Shown here piece after piece: positions 26,421 to 33,434 of a stretch of 64,000 nt of DNA. The position numbers were made by a program, and so were the translations under genes. Where the stretch lies: NCBI RefSeq assembly GCF_022479115.1, contig NZ_CP092497.1:4526001-4590000 (forward strand). Direction: 5' to 3'. The notes beneath the pieces were generated by a model. It was given only the letters and a program-made list of their open reading frames with translations. It did not search any database and had not been told where the DNA came from. Source of the DNA: Amycolatopsis sp. EV170708-02-1. Lineage in GTDB: Bacteria; Actinomycetota; Actinomycetes; Mycobacteriales; Pseudonocardiaceae. The first letter of the stretch is position 1. Each line of letters opens with the position of its first letter.

Positions 26421-26704
26421 TAGGATTCGCGCTCGCATGTCTTATGCACACGCTCGCATTCGAGCTGGTCCTCCGCAACTCGCCGGCGTTCGCCGATGAT
26501 GTCCGACCAGCCGCGGAGTGCGTAGGCAGCCCCGAAGAGCGTGCCGAGAGCTGCGGCCACGGTGGCCAGGAGTTCGATTTTGAGCGCCGCCGAGACGGTG
26601 TAGATCAGGCGGACGACACACGTGACTGGATGGACGCCACCCGGCGACGGTCGGCTTCCGCCGCGTGTCGTCCGTCTGATCACGTGTGTCGCCCACTCCG
26701 TCAC
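26420..26704 (-). CDS. Small hypothetical membrane protein
   Basis: Up to 94 residues; the better-supported part begins around VCVVRLIYTVSAALKIELL and contains one probable membrane helix (LLATVAAALGTLFGAAYALRGW) followed by a charged tail ending CERES. No family recognised and the start is uncertain, because the upstream half is covered by an inverted repeat. Low confidence that it is a true gene. Confidence 0.35.
   Translation of the reverse strand: MTEWATHVIRRTTRGGSRPSPGGVHPVTCVVRLIYTVSAALKIELLATVAAALGTLFGAAYALRGWSDIIGERRRVAEDQLECERVHKTCERES
26603..26681. repeat. Large inverted repeat (18-20 base arms, about 40-base loop)
   Basis: Arm 1 GATCAGGCGGACGACACACG at 26603-26622 pairs with arm 2 CGTGTCGTCCGTCTGATC at 26664-26681 with two mismatches or bulges. 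It lies just downstream of the stop of the broken operon gene at 26717 and could terminate that operon, but there is no T tract on either strand. Confidence 0.6.
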
Positions 26705-26716
26705 GTGTGCCGACCT

Positions 26717-27612
26717 TCACTCAGCCATTCGGCGGGCGAAGGTCGCGCACAGCGAGTCGATGTACCGCAACGCTTCCGGAGTCAGATCCTCATCGCCGAG
26801 CACCACCTCTAGCCGCGCCTCGGCCCGCTCGATGATCTCGACCAACCCGAAGGAGTTGTAGTTAGGCAGGCCGCGCAAGGCGGTGGCGGCACGGACGGTG
26901 GACTCGTCGATCCGCAGCACCTCCTGGATCGCGGCGAGCACCGCCGCCCGGCGGCGAGCCGGGTGGCGATGGCGACGTCCTCGTGGAGCAGGCGGCCGAG
27001 GTCCGCCAGCACGGCCGCGGTCGGTGCGCCGTCAGGGACCGGCGAGCGGCGACATAGCGTTTCGAGGCGAGCGTCAGCCAGGCTTGGACGTGCGCGTCGA
27101 CCTCGGGGGTCGGCCGGTCGTGCCTGGCGGCGTACAGCAGCCGGGAGCGGCCGAGCAACCAGATGTCGAGCGCCGGGACGGCACCGGTCATCGCCCGCGC
27201 GTTGGCGGTGAGCACGTCCGGCGGTTCGGCGACCGGCTCGATGGTGAACCACAGCGCGGTGGCCGTGGCCGGCAGGGCGTCCAGTTCGGCGGAGGAGAGC
27301 CGCCAGACGCCGGGACGGCACGGACCCCACGGGGTCTCGTCGTGGTAGGCGTCGACGACGGTGTCCGATGTGGACAGAAGAAACGTGTGCTCGGTGTGAC
27401 TGCGGCCGGCGTCCACGCCAGGTCGTAAGCGTTGGCGATCACATACAGCGGATCGGCCTCGTCGGCGAGCTCCCGCAGCCGGGCGCCGTCGACGCGATCT
27501 GGGCGCGCGAGCGCTGGCCCGCAATCACACTGCGAACCGCCGCGAGATCACGCAGGCCTGAAGGAATTCGAGCCGAGCCAGCGGAACCCGCGCGGCTTCT
27601 GGCGATTCTCAT
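26717..27612 (-). pseudogene. Broken gene of the RiPP-like operon with an acyl-carrier-like C-terminus
   Basis: The ATG at 27612 lies 6 bases after the methyltransferase stop, so it is the fourth gene of the operon. Reading requires four frame changes, all minus-one: near 27505 (after GQRSRAQIA), 27410 (AYDLAWTPA to HTEHTFLLSTSDTVVDAYH), 27050 (KRYVAARR to PDGAPTAAVLADLGRLLHEDVA) and 26950 (to LAAIQEVLRIDESTV). The joined product is about 295 residues. The last 70 residues (ALRGLPNYNSFGLVEIIERA, then LGDEDLTPEALRYIDSLC) resemble a carrier protein with NSF at the position of the usual DSL. The remainder is unknown. Whether it is dead or mis-sequenced is open. Confidence 0.5.
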
Positions 27613-27618
27613 CGCGCG

Positions 27619-28353
27619 CTAGGCCGGATCATACTTAGCAACAAAGTGCGCGGTAGAGCCGGTCAGTGGCCCGGTGCGGTCCTGCGCGTTGGTGAACAGT
27701 GCCTGCGGTGTGAATCCGGCGAGGGTGGCGTAGAGCTCGAGTTCGCGGGGGAACAACACACGGCGGTGGAGAAGGTCGTGTTCGGTGGTGCCGTTGTCGA
27801 GCTGCCAGGTGCGGTGGACGGTGGAGATCTGGGTGCGGGCGTCCCAGCTGTGTTCGGTGGTGACGTCGGCGTGGAGTCCTGCCGCGTCGACGCGGCTGCG
27901 GGTTGGCGTGGTCGTGGTGGTGGGGGCGATTTGGGTGACGATGATCAGCAGGGTGCCTGGGTGGGCGTGGGCGGCGAAGGTGGTGAACGCGGCCTGGATG
28001 TCGTTGTTGCGGTGCAGGTAGGCGAGGGTGTTGCCGAGGCAGGTGATGACGTCGAACGTGCGGTTCAGTCGCACGGTGCGAATGTCTCCGACGTGGAGTT
28101 CGAGGTCGGGGTACCGCTGTCGTGCGTGGTCGATGAGCGCGGGTTGAAGGTCGACGCCTACGCAGTGGTGGCTGGTGGCAAGCTGGGCGAGGTCGCGGGC
28201 AGTGCCGCAGCCGAGATCCAGAATGCTTGCAGAGGGAGCGGTGCCGTGCTGGTCGATGAGATGCTGGCAGGTCGTGGCGGTGGTGCTGTCGCGGGTGAGG
28301 GCGTCGTAGAGGTCGGGGCGCCGGTAGGCGGTGTTGTGGGCGGCCAGGTTCAT
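27619..28353 (-). CDS. Class I SAM-dependent methyltransferase of the RiPP-like operon
   Basis: 244 residues from the ATG at 28353, which overlaps the cyclase stop as ATGA. The SAM-binding motif I is ILDLGCGTARDLAQL near residue 43, followed by the acidic motif II (VGVDLQPALIDHARQRYPDLELHVGDIRTV) and FDVITCLGNTLAYLH. This is the Methyltransf_11/25 type used on small molecules and peptides, and not the PIMT-like enzyme known from aspartimide lasso peptides. Tight coupling suggests that it modifies the product of the cyclase. Confidence 0.9.
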   Translation of the reverse strand: MNLAAHNTAYRRPDLYDALTRDSTTATTCQHLIDQHGTAPSASILDLGCGTARDLAQLATSHHCVGVDLQPALIDHARQRYPDLELHVGDIRTVRLNRTFDVITCLGNTLAYLHRNNDIQAAFTTFAAHAHPGTLLIIVTQIAPTTTTTPTRSRVDAAGLHADVTTEHSWDARTQISTVHRTWQLDNGTTEHDLLHRRVLFPRELELYATLAGFTPQALFTNAQDRTGPLTGSTAHFVAKYDPA

Positions 28354-29900
28354 ACGACCAGCGTGTTGGTCGGGGCCTGCAAGGATCGGAGGCCGACTTC
28401 GAGGACGAGGGTGTCGCACAGCACGGACGGCACGGTAGCGCTCTGGTGGGCGTGCTGCACGGTTCGTCGGAGTGCGTCGGGGTCGATGAAGCCTTGGTCG
28501 ACGAGGAGCATCCCGTCGGCGAGCAGGCGTTCGGCGAGCCGGAGTCCGTTGTGCCGCAGGCCGTGTTGCATCAGGTCCCGGAAGTGCTCGGTTCGCCGCG
28601 GGTGGGTGACCAGGGGCGGCAGGCCAGCGTGGGCGAGGAAGTCGCGGTAGAGCTTCTTGTGTCGACGGAGCGCAAGGGGGAGTTGCTCGGCGAACCGGAT
28701 CAGGGGTCGGTGGGTGAACGGGGCGACTGGCCAGATTCCGGACCTGAGGTAGGCGGGGTGGTGGATGGCGAACCCCATGAGGGTCGGTGTCGGCAGCACG
28801 GCGGAGGGTGCGAGGTTGTCATCGAGGTGGGCGACAGCATCCCGGGCGCGGGGCCCGAGCCAGGGGATATCCGTCAGGGGTTGGGGAGGCGGTGGCGGCA
28901 GTTCGTCGACTCGGGGTGCCATGATCTCGTCGCCGCCGTTACCGGTCAGCATGATCTCCACGCCGCTGCGGGCGGCTTGGTCGGCAAGGGCTTCGAACGC
29001 CTCGCGGTAGAACTCGCCGCGCGGATCGTGTGCTGTGCCGCTGGCACGGATGCCGTTCTCGCAGAACGGTGCGTGGTCGTGTGCTGCGAGGATGTAGTCC
29101 ATCGCGCCGACCTGTCTGGCGATCGTCACACGGCGGCGGTGCTGCTCTGCGCCGAGGGCTCCGTCGACGATGAGGCCGAAGGTGCGCAGCGGAGCCGGTG
29201 AAGCCGTGCGGGCGGCGACCGCGATGGTGGCGGAGTCCAGGCCGCCGGACAGTTCGAGGCCCAGCGTGGCGTTGCGGTCCTGCCAGGGGCGCACCGCGTC
29301 GGTGAGCAGATGCGTGAGTGCGGCAGTGGCGTCCACCCCGGAGCGTAGGTGCCGTGCTTGAGTGATGTGGCTGGCTGGGGCCGGGTATGCGACCTTCAGG
29401 CCGGATGCGGTGAAGGTCGCGGTCGCTCGTTCGGTCAGCATCGTCGTGTCGGTGAACAGGGTGTCGCTGCTGTAGCGGTGCCGCCTGGTCAGGGCACGTA
29501 CCACGGCGCGATCGAGCAGGCCGGACCGACGTGTGAGCCGGCGGAGCGCTGGGAGATCCCAGGTGCCGTGCAGGGTGTCTCCGTCGACGGCCAGGTAGAG
29601 CGGAACGGTTCCGCCGATTCCGGCCGTAAGGGTGATGCGCCCTGGTTGTATGCGGAGCAGCAGTGCGTCTCCCGTCATGCCCGCATCGACATCGGTGTAC
29701 TGCGTCGTCCCCGACAAGGACAGGGGGCTTGCGGCGTCACGGACCAGGACGGTGGTGGCACCTGGGCGGTCGTCGATGTCGTGACGCAGCGCCGGATGGG
29801 CGACCGGTTGTATCCAGCTTTCTCCGCGCCGCCAGCGATCGGTGTCCCAGTGCCACGTCGCGTCGGTGCTGGTGTTCAGTGTCAGGTGAAACGAGAGCAT
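28350..29900 (-). CDS. Asparagine-synthetase-like macrolactam synthetase (lasso-cyclase type)
   Basis: 516 residues. The C-terminal ATP-pyrophosphatase domain shows the PP-loop SGGLDSA at residues 218-224 and the downstream MLTGNGGDEIM block. The N-terminal domain starts MLSFHLTLN and lacks the cysteine nucleophile at position 2, so it is not a glutamine-hydrolysing asparagine synthetase. The same architecture (inactive glutaminase fold plus ATP-adenylating domain) is used by lasso-peptide cyclases and related macrolactam-forming enzymes, which activate an Asp/Glu side chain by adenylation. It lies 74 bases after a short peptide gene with a strong ribosome site. No leader peptidase or PqqD-like gene is adjacent. 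Confidence 0.82.
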   Translation of the reverse strand: MLSFHLTLNTSTDATWHWDTDRWRRGESWIQPVAHPALRHDIDDRPGATTVLVRDAASPLSLSGTTQYTDVDAGMTGDALLLRIQPGRITLTAGIGGTVPLYLAVDGDTLHGTWDLPALRRLTRRSGLLDRAVVRALTRRHRYSSDTLFTDTTMLTERATATFTASGLKVAYPAPASHITQARHLRSGVDATAALTHLLTDAVRPWQDRNATLGLELSGGLDSATIAVAARTASPAPLRTFGLIVDGALGAEQHRRRVTIARQVGAMDYILAAHDHAPFCENGIRASGTAHDPRGEFYREAFEALADQAARSGVEIMLTGNGGDEIMAPRVDELPPPPPQPLTDIPWLGPRARDAVAHLDDNLAPSAVLPTPTLMGFAIHHPAYLRSGIWPVAPFTHRPLIRFAEQLPLALRRHKKLYRDFLAHAGLPPLVTHPRRTEHFRDLMQHGLRHNGLRLAERLLADGMLLVDQGFIDPDALRRTVQHAHQSATVPSVLCDTLVLEVGLRSLQAPTNTLVV

Positions 29901-29974
29901 GGCGAAGTGGTCCCTTCCGCGGTGCGGCTCGGGCAGTGCACGCTGCCCGAGCCGCGGGTGAGGGGTGTGGTCGG

Positions 29975-30100
29975 TCAGCTGGCGCAGTGGTCGCCCTTGT
30001 CGCCGCCGTCGGCGTCACCGGGCATCTTCGGGGCGTAGAGACCCTCCATCGAGGGCACACCGAGTACCAGTTCTCCGGTGAACATCGTGTCCACGTCCAT
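29975..30100 (-). CDS. Candidate 41-residue RiPP precursor peptide
   Basis: Short gene with an excellent ribosome site: AAGGAG nine bases before the ATG at 30100. The product opens MDVDTMFTGELVLGVPSMEG, continues LYAPKMP, and ends in a very polar tail GDADGGDKGDHCAS, rich in Gly and Asp. A glycine followed by acidic residues 4, 7 and 10 places away could form a macrolactam ring by an Asp side chain. The canonical lasso Thr at -2 is absent. It is the first gene of an operon with the cyclase-like and methyltransferase genes. The call is an inference from size, ribosome site, composition and context. Confidence 0.65.
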   Translation of the reverse strand: MDVDTMFTGELVLGVPSMEGLYAPKMPGDADGGDKGDHCAS

Positions 30101-30364
30101 CTCGTCTTCTCCTTGTCGGTTCGTGCCCGTGGCGGCATTCCCATGTCGGAACGGACAGTTGGCTGTTGCGAGCTCAGTCAACGGCTCGCCGGGCCGCGGC
30201 AGCCAGAGCAAGAACCCGGCATCGACTGGACATCAATCAGGCATATGGCCTCTGACCTGCGTGAATGCTTCAGTCGTGGTGGTAGTCCGAACGGGTGCAG
30301 CTGGCTGAGGGGTGATCAGCCTTGCCGAAGCGGTGGTTATCGTGATCGGTGACCAACGGGGCGG
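30101..30364. promoter_or_regulatory. Divergent promoter region of the RiPP-like operon and the XRE regulator
   Basis: A 264-base gap between divergent start codons, so it must carry both promoters. I see no strong palindrome. XRE/TPR regulators of this kind often act on the divergent cluster. Confidence 0.4.
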
Positions 30365-30373
30365 GTGGTGTCG

Positions 30374-31648
30374 ATGGGCGGCCGGCGAGTCGCTTTCGCC
30401 GCACGGCGGAAGGCGATGGGCTACACACAGGAATCCCTCGCGGCCGAGCTGAAGGTCGAGGCCTCCACTGTGAGCCGCTGGGAACGAGGCGAGGTGACCC
30501 CGCAGCCGGGCTACAAGGCTCGGATCGCGAAGGCGCTCGGCGTCACCCTGCACGAACTCGGTACGTTGCTCGAGCGGGCGCCGGCTCCGAAGCGGTGCCC
30601 CGCGACCGCTGCCGTAGTCCCACACGATCTTGCGGAGGCCGACGACATGAACCGTCGCGACCTGCTGCGCCTGTTCAGCGCGACAGGGGCACTGCTGGCG
30701 CTGCCCGCGGTCACGGATGCCGGTCAGGCTGCCGCTGCGGCGCGCAGTGGTGTACTTGACGTGGAGGAATTCGCCGTCTTCACCAGTGATTTGTGGCGGG
30801 TGTACGGGATGGCGCCGGCCAAGAGCCAGGTTCTGCCGCTGGTTCGGACTCAGCTCGACGTGCTCACAGACGCCCTTCGCCAGTCTCAGACACCGGCGAC
30901 CCGGCAACGACTGTGCCGGCTGGCCGCTGATCTGTTCCAGCTGGCCGGCGAGATCTATTTCGATGGTGATCGCTACACCGACGCGGCGCACTGCTACAGC
31001 CTGGCCGCGGCCGCGAGCAAGGAAGCCGGGGCGCCGGACTTGTGGGCCTGTGCGCTGACCCGGCATGCGTTCATCGCCGTCTACGAACGCCAGTTCTCCG
31101 ACGCCGCCCCGCTGCTCGACCTCGCCGCCGCTCTCGCGTCCCGGGGTGACACCGGGCTTTCGACCCGGCACTGGGTCGCCGCCGTCCAGGCGGAAACCTT
31201 CGCGGGACTCGGTGATCTTGACGCGTGCCAGCGCTCGCTCGACCATGCGGCCGAGGTCCAGCATCTGACCGGACAGGTGCACAACGGCGGCTGGCTCCGC
31301 TTCGACGGCTCGCGTCTGGCGGAGGAACGCGGTACCTGCTTCGTGACACTCGGCCGGCTCGATCTGGCCGAAGCGGCCCTGACCGATGCTCTGAACGGCG
31401 CCCTCACTGGTCGGCGCAAAGCCGGCGTCCTGACCGACCTGGCCATGATCGGCGTCCACCGCGCCGACCCCGACCAGGTCATCACCTACGCCGAGGCCGT
31501 CGTCGCCACCGCACGGAGGACCGGATCCGGAGTGGTCGCTCGCAAACTGCGTGACCTCCAGCCACACCTGGCCCCCATGCTCGCCGACCAGAACATCCAA
31601 GGACTCGATGCCGAGATCACCGACCTCGTCAGTGGCCATGCCGCATAG
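30374..31648 (+). CDS. XRE-family regulator with TPR-like C-terminal domain
   Basis: 424 residues from the ATG at 30374 (a GTG at 30365 is possible). The helix-turn-helix is RRKAMGYTQESLAAELKVEASTVSRWERGEVTPQ. A short hydrophobic segment (RLFSATGALLALPAVTDAGQAA) follows near residue 100, then helical repeats of the TPR type (for example DAAHCYSLAAAASKEAG, FSDAAPLLDLAAALA, LDACQRSLDHAAEV). Such proteins are common in actinomycetes next to secondary-metabolite genes and may sense a peptide or metabolite. It is divergent from the RiPP-like operon and in line with the small gene after it. Confidence 0.87.
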   Translation: MGGRRVAFAARRKAMGYTQESLAAELKVEASTVSRWERGEVTPQPGYKARIAKALGVTLHELGTLLERAPAPKRCPATAAVVPHDLAEADDMNRRDLLRLFSATGALLALPAVTDAGQAAAAARSGVLDVEEFAVFTSDLWRVYGMAPAKSQVLPLVRTQLDVLTDALRQSQTPATRQRLCRLAADLFQLAGEIYFDGDRYTDAAHCYSLAAAASKEAGAPDLWACALTRHAFIAVYERQFSDAAPLLDLAAALASRGDTGLSTRHWVAAVQAETFAGLGDLDACQRSLDHAAEVQHLTGQVHNGGWLRFDGSRLAEERGTCFVTLGRLDLAEAALTDALNGALTGRRKAGVLTDLAMIGVHRADPDQVITYAEAVVATARRTGSGVVARKLRDLQPHLAPMLADQNIQGLDAEITDLVSGHAA

Positions 31649-31661
31649 TGGAGGAGACCGA

Positions 31662-32021
31662 ATGCCCAACGACCGTGGCCGCGATTTCCGCGAAGCCTGG
31701 ATCGCCGGAGTCACCAAGCATTACCCCGGCGAACCGAAACCCGGCTACATCACCCCTTGGGATGAGACGCCTGACTGGGAACGCGACGCCGCCACAGCCG
31801 TCTACGACCAGGTCTTCGCCTTCATCACCGCCACCAACGGCGCCACGGCGAAGCTCACCGCAGAGCAGAAGGGCCGCTTCGTCGCCCTCTGCTGGATCGG
31901 GCAGATCTTCAAACACTTCCCCGACCCGAAACCGTCCTACGTCGCAGACTGGGACGACCTGCCCGACTGGCAGAAAGCCACCGACATCGACATCTTCGAA
32001 CGCATCGAACAAGACGCCTAG
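31662..32021 (+). CDS. Conserved hypothetical protein following the XRE regulator
   Basis: 119 residues, ATG preceded by GGAGGAG. The product has a repeated HYPGEPKPGYITPWDETPDW / HFPDPKPSYVADWDDLPDW motif, the two copies flanking a helical middle, which suggests an internal duplication. It ends DIDIFERIEQDA. It starts 13 bases after the regulator stop and is therefore in its transcript. Function unknown; no membrane helix or signal. Confidence 0.75.
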   Translation: MPNDRGRDFREAWIAGVTKHYPGEPKPGYITPWDETPDWERDAATAVYDQVFAFITATNGATAKLTAEQKGRFVALCWIGQIFKHFPDPKPSYVADWDDLPDWQKATDIDIFERIEQDA

Positions 32022-32091
32022 ATCCCGGTCCCCCGAGGGGGCGACCACAGGCCGCGGTTCCTCGCTGTTGCCCGGCTATCGCGTCGCGGCG

Positions 32092-32424
32092 CTAGGCGTT
32101 CTCGTCTGAGCGGGCCGTTGGCTCCTGGTCCACCACTAACCCGTTCTCTGCCACGGTGCCGTGTGGCAAGAGATCGAGCCGGACCCACAGCATTCTGTCC
32201 GCGATCGTCTCCTCGCGGTCGCCATTACGAATGGCGTGACGGTGGTCGGCCACGGCCCGCGCGAGCGTCCGCAACATGGTCTGGATCTCGTTGAATGCGT
32301 GGTTCTGCTTGAGAAGGCGCACTCGGTGCTCGAGGTCGGCCCGGCGTTCACGTACGCGGTTCGCGAAGTGGACGGTTCGTGACTTCCAGCCCTCGTACTC
32401 GGCTACTGCTTGCCGATTGTCCAT
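32092..32424 (-). CDS. Hypothetical protein, charged and helical
   Basis: 110 residues from the ATG at 32424. The middle (RVRERRADLEHRVRLLKQNHAFNEIQTMLRTLARAVADHRHAI) is strongly charged with a possible coiled coil. No family recognised. It stands alone on the minus strand between the small XRE-linked gene and CRISPR array E. Confidence 0.5.
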   Translation of the reverse strand: MDNRQAVAEYEGWKSRTVHFANRVRERRADLEHRVRLLKQNHAFNEIQTMLRTLARAVADHRHAIRNGDREETIADRMLWVRLDLLPHGTVAENGLVVDQEPTARSDENA

Positions 32425-32508
32425 GCGAGTACCTTCGAAGGCCCCAATGGGTGCCAGCGGCCTGCACGGATACGACTGCTGGACATGCACAGCACTGTGA
32501 CGGATCCG

Positions 32509-33086
32509 GGACTACCCCGCCTGTGCGGGGGACGGCAATCGGGCAGCTATGACGAATTCGGAGATCGGACGGACCAGGTCCGGTGGTGCAGGGACGACGC
32601 TCTGGACCGCCATAATGCCCCGGTCGTTCGTTGGACCGGCCCCGCTCGCGCGGGGAGCACGCGCACACGATCGGCGTGTCCGCGCCGTCCTCAGGACCAG
32701 CCCCGCTTGCGCGGCGAGAACTTTGCCAGGAAGTTCGTATGGGCGGTGATCACCGGACCAGCCCGCTCACGCAGGGAGAACCGGCACGAGCAGGACGGTC
32801 GCACTTGGGAGGATGGGCCAGCCCCGCTCGCGCGGGGAGAACGGGCTGAGAACGCCGGGCAGATCGACTCCGCTGCGACCAGCCCCGCCTGCGCGGGGAC
32901 GACAGCATGGCCTCGACGTCGGGCACCCGCGTGCCGGGGCCATCCCCCCGCCTATGCGGGGATGGCCGCGCTGAAAATGCGCGCGTTGAACAGCACGAAG
33001 AACCAGCCCCCTGCACGGGGTGACTCTGCAACGCGGTCGTTATCGAATCGTAGGCCGGGACCAGCCCCGCCTGCGCGGGGATGACA
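32509..33086 (-). CRISPR. CRISPR array E (type I-E), 10 repeats
   Basis: Repeats near 32509, 32570, 32633, 32694, 32756, 32816, 32877, 32938, 32999 and 33059, period 60-63. The leader-proximal copy at 33059 is near perfect (GGACCAGCCCCGCC then GCGCGGGGATGAC) and directly followed by leader L3, the expected arrangement for minus-strand transcription. The array is uninterrupted and the best-preserved in the window. Confidence 0.94.
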
Positions 33087-33200
33087 CTACTTGGCCTGGG
33101 TGTTTGAAGATCATGCTGGCGAATTTCATTCAGTCTGGTTGTCGTCGCGCCTGATCGCAATCCTTGATCAAGACCGAGTTGTCTGGGTTGCCTGCTTCGA
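33087..33200 (-). promoter_or_regulatory. CRISPR leader copy L3
   Basis: AT-rich sequence beginning ACTACTTGGCCTGGGTG immediately after the first repeat of array E. By eye about 80 percent of its first 85 bases agree with L1 (9806). It should carry the array promoter and the spacer-integration signals. Confidence 0.75.
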
Positions 33201-33244
33201 CAGGAACTAGGGGGTGATTTAAGGATGAAATTGCAGGTCGAACG

Positions 33245-33305
33245 AGATCGACTGACATCGACTGGCAGCATGAGCGAACGCAAATGTCGCAGCTAGATCG
33301 ACTGA
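33245..33305. repeat. Direct repeats next to the tRNA-Asn fragment
   Basis: The undecamer AGATCGACTGA occurs at 33245-33255 and at 33295-33305, 50 bases apart, with a further partial copy (CATCGACTGG) between. Repeats like these beside an attachment core can be integrase arm sites; that reading is inferred from the adjacent tRNA fragment. Confidence 0.45.
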
Positions 33306-33330
33306 GAACGACTCGAAGGCGCTCGAACCT

Positions 33331-33372
33331 GTTAACCGGAGGGTTCTTGGTTCGAGTCCAAGCGGGGGAGCT
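33331..33372 (+). pseudogene. 3' half of a tRNA-Asn(GTT) gene; probable attachment site
   Basis: CTGTTAA (anticodon loop, anticodon GTT) is followed by the 3' anticodon strand CCGGA, the variable loop, a perfect T arm (CTTGG, TTCGAGT, CCAAG) and the acceptor strand CGGGGGA. The 5' half is missing: the bases before the loop do not pair with CCGGA and no D arm precedes. A tRNA 3' half followed by its native terminator is what integration of a mobile element at a tRNA gene leaves at its distal end. Confidence 0.8.
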
Positions 33373-33373
33373 T

Positions 33374-33399
33374 AAGCCCAGGCCTGGTGGCCTGGGCTT
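33374..33399 (+). terminator. Terminator of the former tRNA-Asn gene
   Basis: Perfect 10-base stem AAGCCCAGGC / GCCTGGGCTT with a 6-base loop, followed by TTCGTTTT. It directly follows the tRNA 3' end. Confidence 0.85.
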
Positions 33400-33434
33400 C
33401 TTCGTTTTCCGGGCTCGTGCCGGACCGGGGGAGC

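Noticed and set aside
28350..29900. True asparagine synthetase (AsnB)
   Set aside because: The Cys nucleophile after the initiator Met is missing (starts MLSF) and the gene is coupled to a short peptide gene and a methyltransferase.
29975..30100. Lanthipeptide or standard lasso precursor
   Set aside because: Only one Cys, two Ser/Thr near the end, no LanM/LanB-type gene, no lasso leader peptidase or Thr at -2. Left as an unclassified RiPP-like peptide.
33331..33372. Intact tRNA-Asn gene
   Set aside because: No D arm, no 5' acceptor strand, and the bases before the anticodon loop do not pair with the 3' strand.
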